Part shown: positions 11,787 to 22,400 of the stretch, piece by piece
Position numbering within the stretch: the first letter of the stretch is position 1
Layout: every line of letters begins with the position of its first letter
Source of the DNA: Punica granatum
Taxonomy: Eukaryota > Streptophyta > Magnoliopsida > Myrtales > Lythraceae
Assembly: GCF_007655135.1 (NCBI RefSeq)
Contig: NC_045133.1
Coordinates: 27,439,845-27,503,844 of the forward strand
Direction of reading: 5' to 3'
Length of the DNA: 64,000 bases
The notes under the pieces: model-generated
Told to the model about the DNA's origin: nothing
Seen by the model: the letters and a program-made list of their open reading frames with translations, nothing else
Database searches by the model: none
Made by a program: the position numbers and the translations under genes

Positions 11787-12791
11787 ATGGAGCAGAAGAA
11801 GCTCTGTGAGCTCTGCGGGAGGCCGGCGAGGATGTACTGCGAGTCGGACGAGGCGAGCCTTTGCTGGGACTGTGACGAGACGGTCCACAGCGCTAACTTC
11901 CTTGTGGCGAAGCACAGCCGGACGCTCCTCTGCCGCGTCTGCCAGTCCCCTACGCCTTGGGCTGCCGCCGGCCCGAAGCTCGGCCCCACCGTTTCGGTAT
12001 GCGACGGCTGCTTCGACAGCCATGGTAAGGGTCCCGAGGCGGGTCATCGGGAGGGCCGCGGGGACATCGATAATGAGGGGTATAGCTTCAATGACGACAG
12101 CAGTGGTGATGATGATGAGAGAGAGGACGGGCTCGAGGATGGAGGGGAGAGCATGGACGGTGATGATGATGATGATGATGGCGACGACGATGAGGACGAG
12201 GAAGAAGAAGAAGAAGAAGAAGAAGATGGGGAGAATCAGGTGGTGCCGTGGTCCTGCGATTCGCCGCTACCTCCGCCTGCGAGTTCTTCGAGCAGTGGGG
12301 AGGAGTCAACTGAGGCAGCTGCTGGTGGCGGTTTCAGGTCGGGGCCGGCGAAGCGGGTCTGGGACAATGTCTTCAGTAATGATTCCGATGTACGTCGACT
12401 TCGACTCGTGACAGTTTTGTGGATAAATTATGTCCATTTTGCTGAAAGGCGCCATCTTTAGCCGCTTCAGCCGAAATTTCTTATCAGATCATTGATGTTC
12501 CTGTCTTAGTACTTTCTGCAGGAAGAAGTCGGGTGCACCTCATCTCAGGTGATCTCGAGAGCCTTTGCAGCCACTGAGGAAGCCCCATCTTCGGCTTGCT
12601 ATCGGCCTTTGAAGCAGCAGAGGGTTGCCGAAGAAAATCCGAGTTTGCTGGCAGGGGATGAATTCGGTCTTGTGGAATCAAAACCGACATCAGCAATCAT
12701 AAATTCTCTCAAGAGGCTGCAGAAGACCGCCATGTCTAAGGATAGCTCTGCTGCTGCGGTCCTTGACATTTGCAGGCTGAGCAGATGCTAG
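11787..12791 (+). CDS. B-box zinc finger protein, BBX28/BBX29 type
   Basis: Two exons, 11787-12389 and 12522-12791, with a 132-base GT..AG intron in phase 0; 290 residues. The single B-box has the ligand set C7, C10, C18, C26, C29, H34 and H43, with the plant motif CESDEASLCWDCD. It is followed by a short second Cys cluster (C49, C52, C72, C75; CQSPTPW..LGPTVSVC) typical of BBX28/29 rather than a complete second B-box. A long Asp/Glu tract (about residues 90-155), built on GAT and GAA repeats, precedes the family motif ENQVVPWS. Arabidopsis BBX28 and BBX29 are nuclear regulators of photomorphogenesis that interact with HY5 and other BBX proteins; they lack a CCT domain, as here. No neighbour suggests co-regulation. 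The assignment to this pair of paralogues is firm; which one is not resolved. Confidence 0.88.
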
Positions 12792-14203
12792 AGCAGTAGA
12801 TTCGATCATCGTTTGGAACTCTTCCTCACTGATCCCTGATAATTACTAACCACAATTTGCTTATAGACAGCTCTTGTTCTTCTTCATCTCTTCCATGTTT
12901 GTTATTAATTGCTCTGTTATCGGATTCACTTTATTTAATTAATTCAATTTCATGTTGTGGAAGCCTTTACAATGTCTTCTGTTTCACGAAACTACACCAT
13001 CGAATAATTGTGACGTCGCACCGACACGAAATCTTTGGAGACTAACAGAGCAAATGAATTTTACGTTGTAGAATTTTTGCCCATACTTTTCCAACAAGCT
13101 TTTCTTTTGCATTGCCAATGGTTGTTCCTTTGTTGAGATTAGCAAAATCATTATATTGTTACTGCCAGTGTGCAGTAGTGCCATTTTGGAAATTCACCAA
13201 TATTATACAACAGAGAAAAATACAGCATACAACCACAATGTAATGTTCGACCGAGCCGGCGATATTCCAAGATTTGCACAAACAGCATCCTGATATATAA
13301 TTATACTAACAAGGAACGAACGACGCGTCCAGGCAGGCGCCATAAAACAGCACAGCCTCTCTAAGCAAGACAAGATTCAATCCATACACACCACGCGTCT
13401 CTCCTCCATGACTAACCTTAGGCCACTTCTCTTGATTGTCTATAGCATGTAAGAGAATCGGGAGTTCCATTACAGCTGCAAAACAAACAGGAGAATGCAC
13501 TCAGCTTAAGTGAAATCGAGGATAAGATAGCAGGTTAAAAGTGCTGATACATAGAGACATGTTAGATAGATTTTCGAAAGGTTATGGAAGGGGCATGAGG
13601 TTCTTACTTATTAATCATAATACTGCAAGCAACCTCATTGATCTACCGCTCGCATGTGGTCCATGCTAAATATCTGGAACTTCACGTGAAAGAAGGAATT
13701 GTAAGGTCATTGAAATAGAAGTTCGAGATATCAAAAGCACCCGAAATTAGTGAGCAACAAAGACAATCAACCACTAGCCGTATATAGCAGCCATATGACA
13801 GGATATAACACCAGAGGAATCCAACTCCAAATCAAACAAAATATCTACTTCAATTGTGCGTCGCAAGACTCTATAGCGCCTAAAAGCTTGGTCGCTCAGT
13901 TTAAGCAGGTGCAACAAATTCTAGACCTACAACGGAAGAATGGCGGGCTCTTTAATAATGGTCGATGAGATGGTCCAAATCCATCATTTTCCACAGCCAA
14001 AATCAACCATATTAAAGCCGAATATCATAGACAAGGACTGACATTCTTAGAGATGAATCTGCCAATACGCAAACCTGATGAACTTAACCAAACACCGACA
14101 CAAGATTACGATATAACAGTGCAGAAATAAATGTTCTTCAGAACCTGGAGAAACTCCTGAGGTCCGTATCACTCCATAGGTTAAGGCACTTTCAGTCGAA
14201 CAG
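12792..14203. other. spacer between BBX and the universal stress protein gene
   Basis: The 3' ends of both convergent genes face this stretch. It probably holds their 3' UTRs. A 64-codon minus frame at 13306-13500 has no recognisable domain; it could be transcribed sequence of the stress protein gene but nothing proves it. Confidence 0.4.
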
Positions 14204-15102
14204 TCAACCGAGACATACAATTCCTACATTTTCAATAGCATAAGGCCAATCACCTTTACCTTTGGCATCGTCTTCCTTTCCATGAGAATTTCCCCCAACC
14301 TCATCATTCTCATCCTCCTCCACCTCCACCTCCACCAGAGGTTCATTTACTGCCACAACAGGATCGCTGCCTTCGTTGTCATCGGGATACCTCACCACTA
14401 TGACAGGGCAAAGAGAGTGATGGACGCAGTAATCGCTCACACTACCGAGCCTTCCATCATTACCACGCATCGCAGCGCCGAACCCTCTGCTCCCCATTAT
14501 TAGAGCACTCAGCCCCAACCTCTCCACCTCCAAGCAGAGGCGCTCCTTCATGTCATGGTCCTTCACTATATGAATCTTGTACGGTACCTGTTCATGTTCA
14601 ACGCCCATGAGCTTCAAATTCGAAGCACAACCCAACACCCCAACAATTATCTAATTGAGAGAATATCAGGGATGACAAAAAAAATCATTCTTTTTGTATC
14701 ATAATGAACACAATTATAAGGAAGAATGGCGTTTGCTGCTATATATATATATATATAAACCTGGGCGTCCCTCAAGGGTTTGGCGAGGTCAGCGGCCTTG
14801 GAGATGGTGAAGGCGTCGAAATCGTCCTGGCTCTTCTGCAAATCTTCTTCTGAAGAGGGGGTGGCAGGGAGGTGGGGGAGCGGGCCCCAGTCTGCGCCGT
14901 AGGGGACGGAGGTCGGGCTGACGTGGAGGAGCACGACGGAGTCACCGGGGCGGAGGTACTGCTGCACGGCCCAGCTGACGGCGTAGGCGCTCTCGTCCGA
15001 CAGGTCGACGGCCACCCCGATCTTGCGGTGCGGGGCGGATGAGGGGTTGGCTCTGACGGCGTCGGGAGGTTGTTGGCTTTGGTCAGAGTCCAGGGTGCGC
15101 AT
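14204..15102 (-). CDS. universal stress protein A-like (PHOS32/34 type)
   Basis: Two coding exons, 15102-14761 and 14587-14204, phase 0; 241 residues. I chose the ATG at 15102 because the upstream part of the open frame does not resemble the family. The core begins KIGVAVDLSDESAYAVSWAV (about residue 27) and includes LLHVSPT, DWGPLP and DFDAFT. The C-terminal ATP-binding signature GSRGFGA..GRLGSVS and CPVIVVRYPDD are complete. This matches the plant USP class that includes the MAP-kinase substrates PHOS32/PHOS34. Exon 1 ends ..RDAQ and exon 2 starts VPYKIHIVKDHDM, the usual continuation. The tail is acidic. A possible second donor (AAAG/GTAAAG, donor at 14259) before the final 18 codons could change the C-terminus. 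The intron contains a (TA)n run next to the donor. Confidence 0.85.
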
Positions 15103-15762
15103 GCTCGGGAACTGCGAACGGGAAAGGAACTGGCCAGAAACGGATGGGCGAAGCTGGCAATGGAAGATCGGAAAAAAGCACGGCGACTTTGTACCCTGTA
15201 CGATTGTCCGTCCGTACATACGCCGCACGCAAAAGGAAATAATTCTCTTTTCTGTTGTTCTATATATTTTTTTAAGGAAAATATTTATTGCATTTTTTTT
15301 TTGGGTCTGTTTAGTGTTTTTGAGTGAAATTTTTGTCTGTTTGGTTAATGTTTATTTACCCGTTATTCTTTTCTTTTTCAGAAAAAACAACGTTTTTAGA
15401 TAAATGTAGGATTGCCCTAACCACGGGGTCGGCGAAACTAATGCTCCACGTGAACGAACTTTACTGATAGTGCCGGTGTTCGCAACGACCTCATGCCAAC
15501 CCCCTGCTCGAATGAGGATAATCAATGGGCCGAAAATATGTGTTCGGCCGAAAGAAGGGCCGAAAATGTGGGAGTTGACTAAGAACGCAGCTTACCTAGC
15601 AAAAAAAGACTAAGAGCGCAGCCCTGCCCAAAACTACGGGAAGATAGCCCACTCAAGCTTTCCGATGGGCCCCAAAGACGCAAAGATGGCCCGTTTAACT
15701 GGGCTTGGTGGGCTTTAATTATATATAATGATAATTAAAATTAGGAAAAGTCAAACAACAAA
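15103..15762. other. stress-protein leader and promoter region up to the tRNA
   Basis: On the minus strand this is the 5' flank of the universal stress protein gene. It contains a T-rich stretch at 15240-15395 and an ACGT-core CACGTG at about 15448. No ORF with family support is seen. Confidence 0.45.
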
Positions 15763-15844
15763 GTGGACGTGCCGGAGTGGTTATCGGGCATGACTAGAAA
15801 TCATGTGGGCTCTGCCCGCGCAGGTTCGAATCCTGCCGTCCACG
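15763..15844 (+). tRNA. tRNA-Ser (anticodon AGA)
   Basis: An 82-base type II tRNA. The acceptor arms GTGGACG and CGTCCAC pair fully, with discriminator G. The anticodon stem CATGA/TCATG encloses loop CTAGAAA, giving AGA, which reads UCU and related serine codons after A34 modification. A long variable arm (GTGGGCTCTGCCCGC) and T-arm GCAGG/CCTGC are present. Internal A box (TGCCGGAGTGG) and B box (GGTTCGAATCC) are canonical. There is no intron. It looks functional. Confidence 0.97.
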
Positions 15845-15845
15845 G

Positions 15846-15859
15846 TTTTTTTTTTTTTT
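15846..15859 (+). terminator. RNA polymerase III terminator of the tRNA-Ser gene
   Basis: An uninterrupted run of 14 T residues starts two bases after the tRNA, far above the four or more needed for Pol III termination. Confidence 0.9.
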
Positions 15860-16220
15860 AAGTTTTCATCATGAGCGAAAAAGAAAAAAACTACATATAT
15901 AATCCCAGAACAAAACAAAAGGGCAATATAATGCAAATTCTCTCGATCGATTCAAAAGTGAAAAAGGAATTTTTCCTTGGAGCTTTTTAATTCATTAGTT
16001 TATTTCTTCCAAAAGATTTTGCCGGAAATGAGAGGGGGGGGGAGGCAGACAGGGAAAAAAGGGAAAAGCTGGGAGGCTTATTTAAGGACAATTAAGGGAC
16101 GGCCTGACCAGACCAATGAAAAACCGACGATCGGTGAAAAGCCTCTTTTCAGGTCAGAGATGGAGAGGGACAAGACACGGGGCCAGACAGCCTGAGACTC
16201 GGACTCCCAGTGATGGTCCA

Positions 16221-16264
<44 letters not shown>

Positions 16265-17479
16265 TCATATGCATACACATACACGTACACGTACATGTCA
16301 TGTATTGGTGATGAAGAATATATATGTATACGTTTATTTTGTGAAGAATCAACACAGAACATCCCTTCTGGTAACAGGTTTTCTTGTACTGTGTCTGTTT
16401 GTTTGCTCGATCGGATGTATGTTTCTGTTCCTGATAGGGGCCATTTGCAGAAGAGGGGAAAAAAGCCTACGGGCGGGCCCCACCAATGGTACTGATGTCG
16501 TTATATATGAATCGCCTCTACTCCAAATTGCGTACAATTAAACCTCTTGTTTTTTACGCGCAACTTATTAATATTCGAAAGTTCAATAAATCCGATCAAT
16601 CGTGAATTTTCTCTCGATTAACTCTCTTGTAAATTTACTGCTCAGTGCACTATCTCTTTCCAATCTCTAGCTAGGTTCTTTATTCTCGAGAATATATAAT
16701 TAAGAATCTCCATGATACATACATTCAAATCAAATGAGTTTTTTTCCCAACCGATCCTATCGAACAAAGTCGAGTTCAAAAAACATCTATTCGATGGTGT
16801 GATAATGTAATTTACGTGATAACCCAATTCGTGATCCAAGCTAACGGATATATATACCACATCCAATTCTAATTAAAACAAAGATCATGTAGTTGAATCA
16901 ACAGGTACTACATAAAACTATTGTGTTTTATCGCTCGTCTCAAGTTATATTTAACCCCACACACATATCAATAGAATACATTCTCTATATTTGTATAAGG
17001 AATGCATAAATTTGCGTGAGCGAGCTTGAGATTCAGATCATTATTAAGCCCGATATTGAACGTTTCAAATGCACCACCAAGTACTAATAAATCAGAATCA
17101 ACGATTTGATATAAGCCATATATATATGTATACGATCAAAGCATAGGGGCAGTCAGGCCATATTAGCGAGCGCGGCGTGCCGGACTGACCTAACCCGTCT
17201 TTCTTCTCGGCAACAGAAGATAATGCAATCATATAAAATTGAATCAGAGATGATGAGGTGAGGCAGCAGCTGAATGATCTATCTGATAAATAAATAAATA
17301 AATAAAGATCATCGATCAGGTCCGATCCATTAACCTAAACAAACACACAACCTGCAGAGACACAGAGAATGTATATATAAAGAAAGCAAAACGAAGGCTG
17401 TGTTTGAGGTTCGTCTTCTCATGCATTACACCAAATGGTGAAAAGAAATTGCACAAAATGGGGTCTTCTTGCTCAGCAA
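15860..17479. other. gene-free spacer downstream of the SPEAR gene
   Basis: Contains a (TA)n tract at 16222-16254 and other short repeats, and no coding region with family support. The part next to 17479 probably includes the 3' UTR of the minus-strand SPEAR gene. Confidence 0.5.
16222..16254. repeat. (TA)n microsatellite
   Basis: About 16 TA units; it generates the artefactual poly-Tyr-Ile frames on both strands. Confidence 0.95.
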
Positions 17480-19451
17480 TCAGTAAGAAAGCTTGAGGGA
17501 TAAATCAATGGAATTGGCCGGATCCTTAGAACGTTCACCACTGTCACCACCACCTGATCTCTTCATCACTGCAAAACCAGCAGAAGCAGAAGCAGCTTCT
17601 TGATGATGATGATGATGATGGTGATGATATTGATGATGATGAAGTTCCTCTGTGGGAAAGCACGGTTTCTGGGGAAAAGCGCTCCTGCCACTGTTACTCT
17701 TTCCTGGGAAGAACTCATACTCCATTAAAAGGCTACTCCCGGCCCCTGCAGCTCCTACTGCAATATTATTCCCCAGCTTCCGCCCAACTCCCTTCACCTC
17801 TACATCCTACAAACCATTACAAACACATAGCCAGCCAGCCAGCCAGCCCGCCAGCCCCAGCTCAAGGGCAGTCAAAAATCTATTAGATGAAATCGAATTG
17901 CGGATCCCTATGTCGATGACTAGTACATACATGAGCTAATGGTAGAGAAAGTGTGATACACACACACACACTTTATTTTTATATACATGAGACAACATCT
18001 ACACATGCATCAAGCCGACACTAGTCAGCATCCATGTTTTTGATCGGTAGAAATTTTCTTGCATCGTATTAGTAGTATTTCTTGAAAATCGAAATCTGAG
18101 TCTTATCATCCGTACACCATAAAAATCAGTCGATCTAAATTCATCATTTATTGACATTTTCAAATCTTGAAATATAAAGGAATGTGTGGAAAAACAAATA
18201 TGAATTCTTGGATAATTAACAACAATCAAATCCTGATACGATTCAATTGACTACTAACCACTGTAAAATATATTAAATCAGTTCAAACTTACAGCATTTA
18301 TTGCTTGTTAACAGGTAGATTTGCAGAATTTAGAAGGATCCAATATAACAGAAATATTAGGACAAGTAGATAACGTGGCCTCAAGATTCAATTATGAAGG
18401 CTGGATCCAGTTTTATCGTCGAATAGCAATTAAATGCAATATGAGGGGGTTCATCACTCAGCTTTTCCTAACCTGATCAGTAGTTTGTCGGCCGCCCAAG
18501 CTGTTTCCGCCGAAGCCAAAGCTGTTCCCCAAATTCAATGTGAGGAAGTCACGGCCCTTCATCATCGCCTGCTCCGAGTTGTTGACATGATCTCCCACCC
18601 CGTGATCGAAGACCACGATGTTCCTCGGATTGACGATGCTCCTTTTCTGCAATATGACAATCACATATAGAAAACACATCACGTGAAGGCCGAAATGATA
18701 AGTCGGTCACGTGTGGTATGACCGTTACTCGGCCCGTGTAAATGAATCCGTGCCGAATAGTTAAAAATGGTTAACCACTTATTGATTTTGGCCTCCAATC
18801 ATATAACCCTGGACCGAATTCCACACATCACATCTAATGGAACAGTGAAATATTGGACCTATAGCTAGGGTTTAAACAGCGATCACTTACTCATACCTTA
18901 CGGCAGATATCACAATGGTCGGGGTTGCACTGCTTTGGCATTGAAGAGAGCTCTTTCAGCGGCTCCAAAACGACGGCGCTCCCCCCAGTCTCGGCCATAT
19001 ATGAACTCCCAACGCTTCGATCCAACCCATACGGGAAGTCCCCAATCCTTTGACCAATAAGTCCCCGTCCCACACCGAGAAGCTGACCGGGATGCATATA
19101 CCCCCTGGGATACATGTACTGCACCGGAGGTCCAGCCAGGGGTGCAGCTGTCGGTGGCTGGTCCAGAAGGGCCTGGAACTGAAATTCGTCACTACGGAGA
19201 TGCTGGGGCATTTCGCCCATTCTCTTCCACTGCTCCTGCTGCCTGAGGCGCTCGAGCTGGGCCACACCGAGCCCCCTCTGCGGCGGCCTCTTCTGCGCAG
19301 GCGGCTTGGTGGCCCTCTTGCCTCTGCCAGCGGGCTTAGGAGCTGAGCCGGGTCGGCCTATCTGTGCCTCGGAGGCTGGTGGGGCCGTGTTCCTCGCCAT
19401 TTCCTGGTCGGCTGATGAGCATGTGGGGACAAGTAGGAACGGAGCAGCCAT
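17480..19451 (-). CDS. SPEAR/SPOROCYTELESS-like EAR-motif transcriptional repressor
   Basis: Three exons, 19451-18897, 18646-18473 and 17806-17480, all phase 0; 351 residues. Signature parts appear in family order: a basic Lys/Arg/Pro stretch then RGLGVAQLERLRQQEQWKRM (the SPL-type segment, about residues 58-79), a Cys cluster CNPDHCDICRK at the end of exon 1, MEYEFFPGK in exon 3, and the C-terminal EAR motif DLSLKL three residues before the end. This is the architecture of SPEAR (TIE) proteins and SPOROCYTELESS/NOZZLE. They recruit TOPLESS through the EAR motif and repress TCP or other factors in leaf, ovule and anther development. Exon 3 carries an eight-His run coded by a CAT/CAC microsatellite (about 17600-17640). 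Given the RGLGVAQLERLR form, it is closer to SPEAR than to SPL itself; the exact orthologue is unresolved. Confidence 0.87.
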
Positions 19452-22400
19452 TAAAGTAGAGCTCTCACTGTAAAAGGATTCTTTAGAGAGAGAAGGGATG
19501 TGTGTGTGTTATTCGTGACACTGAGTGAGTATAGGTTTAGAGAGGGAAAGGATCAGACAAAGAAGAGAGGAACAAGACACAGAAGTATAAAATGCCTGTG
19601 GAGAGAAGTGCCAAAAGGACCCACAAACATACTTAAATCTTCACATATTACACGTCTGAGGTTCTTTTCTTTCATATTTTTTTTTCCTATTTGATAATTA
19701 TTAGATAATCTTATAGTACAAACAATGCATGGGATCCGTTACGGTTATAATGATTCGTTCGAGTTTTTTTCTTTCGTTCATAAGAAGGTTTTGTTTCACA
19801 TCTTTCGTATCTAGTCTAATGTAGGTTTCACATATTTTATATGCAGACAATGACTTTTCTCGTGTGTTGTTTTGTTGGATTGTGCTTAATAGAGGGGTTA
19901 AGATTTGGGGGAATTTTGGAATGGAGTGATTAATTGGTAATTAAAGATGTTCATAAATGAAACTTGGTTGTTTATGCTAAAAGAGCTCTCCAGTTGACTG
20001 TTGAGATGGCGAAATGATATTGCTTCTTGTTTCTATCTTATTGGATTTTCAATCAATTATTATGAATGTTGTAATAAATTAAAAGTTTTCTCTTCAATTT
20101 TATTTTATTTTTAAATTTCCATCCTCTTCAAAGTTTGTTTTTCTATCCTCTTCAAAGTTTTTTTTTTCTATCCTCTTCAAAGTTTTTTACTATCAAAACT
20201 TACTGCATAAAGTTTTTCTCTTTAAAGAATGGGAGCCACTTATCATCGGAATCAAAACAATTTCGAGTTTAGAATAAATGTTGCTATATGAATTTTATGC
20301 TAGGAAAAGCCGTTTAATGGAAAATAGTCCAAGTTTTTTGGATAAATCATTCTTTCTCCTCTCAAAATTTGTAGGTTCCGATTGGATATTTTCGGCAAGC
20401 TTTTAATGAAGTCATTAGCCTCAAATGAGTTTGATTAGTTGAACTTGAGGTAACTTAATGAAGCTTAAGGCTTATTACGTGGAAGACATGCCATTATAGG
20501 GTTAAAATCTGTCTTTCGAACTCATGTTACAATGGAGGTCGACATTACAATCTCATAAATCATTGAAACTTGCAACCAAAAAAAATCAATGAAACAAGTT
20601 GATCACTACAATAAATATTGCTTTATCCAATTTCGTACAATTTGTAGGTGCCATGTCCCTAGCAAATTAATGACTCTTTATTTCTATAATGATAATAATC
20701 CATTTCTTTGTTTCAAATCTACATTTAAGAAATCTATCTTTGTATATACTTAATGACTCTTCTTCTTCCTGTAAGGTGTATATACTTAGTCATTCAGAAA
20801 AGGGAAAATGCATTTCGTGGTCGGGCCAACCCGATGCCTAGCGCAGGATGGGGCCAACAGAGTAATGCAAAAGGAAAATCACGAGCAAATTTTCTAAAAT
20901 TAAAAGACTTGTGACTTTTTCTTCTACCAATTTCATTATTTTTTCTTATAATAGGAAAAAAAAAATCACTTTCATGGAAAATTAGGGCATGCGGGGGAAA
21001 AAATATGTATTCTGCGCCTATAATTCTGCAGGAAGATGCTAAAATAAGCAGGCGAGCGCATTGTGGTGATCAGTGTCAGTTTTGACCCAAATATGGCGTA
21101 TAATCATCCCATCCTAATTTCCCTTTAAATAGATAGCAATAATTTGCCTTTGACGATGAAAGCTGAAGCCCCTCCTTTCATGTGATCACATGACAAAGAC
21201 CTTTCCTATATCCCATATAGGCATATTCAGGTTTCTCCGGATCACCATCTAACTCCGATCGATGAAATAGACTATTAATTTTTAGTCGACCCATCGCATA
21301 TCGAATGGGATCAAACGCCTGCCTGAGAATATTTCAATCAGAGGCCGGCCGACCCGTCGGTCACGAGCTTTACAATAGCTTCCAGCCTCGGTTTGGAAAA
21401 TGTAGAGAGAGATTGGGAGGGGGTTTTAGCTCTCTGGCAGTAGGATTTGGTCATAAATGAATGTATCCCTCTGAGCTCTGCATGTAAATACGAGTGTGTG
21501 GTTTTGCAATGATGCCTGCCATGCATTATATAATTTTTCATATATGGAAACATGAATAAAGCTGACTCCATGTGGGTGCTTTCTAGCATGGCAATATTCC
21601 CCTCCGAAATCATCTCTCTTCCCTACCTAAATATGTATTTTTGAGCCGATGTATTTTATCGATCATAAGAACGGGTCGAGTTAGGGTTCGTTCCATCCCG
21701 ATTCTATTAGCCGTATAAACACGATAAAAGGTCCATATTTCTCAAGCCGAACTTGCATATTCCTAGCTTGGAAAATCGGGCAAAGGCAATGTCAAGTTGC
21801 TAGAAAAAGGCCGAGATGTTGTTACCAAACCAACGCGTTTTGGGTTGATGCAACTTATGGTGACTCGGTGAGATTCTCGGAATCTCTCATCAACCCTAAA
21901 TTTGTGAATATAAATTTGATTGGCCAACAATTGATAAAACTCTACGCACGTATTGCCCGGAGAGTGAGGAGGACTGATTAAAGAAAGAGCTTGGGATGGC
22001 TTTGCTATATGGACATGTACGTCACTGTCGTGGCATTTAAAATAATCCACTCGAGATCCATAGTAAATCTCAAATCGTGTGAAATTTGGACCCACGATGC
22101 CATAGCTTATATAGCTTAAGCCGGGGGTGGTAGAGATAGAGAGGGTGGGGACAAACAATTACAAAAGGACGACCGAGGGTTACAGTAGGGAGACTCGATG
22201 ATGTGTACGGACGATAGGCGGCTACGGACGTGGACATCCGGACATATCTGGGGACGAGTTGCCAGAGCGACACGTGTAGATTGTTTATTGGATTGGACAT
22301 ATATGGTCTTTTCTTTTTGTTTTGGGTAAAGCATGTATGGTCTTATATTCCTAACTGCATAATGCGAGCTATCGGGCTCCTGGTTCTTGTTTATAGAGTG

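Noticed and set aside
12088..12309. Minus-strand frame rich in His and Leu opposite the BBX acidic tract
   Set aside because: It is the mirror of GAT/GAA repeats in a well-supported coding exon.
13306..13500. 64-codon minus frame downstream of the stress protein
   Set aside because: No family features; kept only as a note in the spacer.
16116..16541. 141-codon frame downstream of the tRNA gene
   Set aside because: Its middle is a translated (TA)n/(CA)n repeat and the remainder has no domain.
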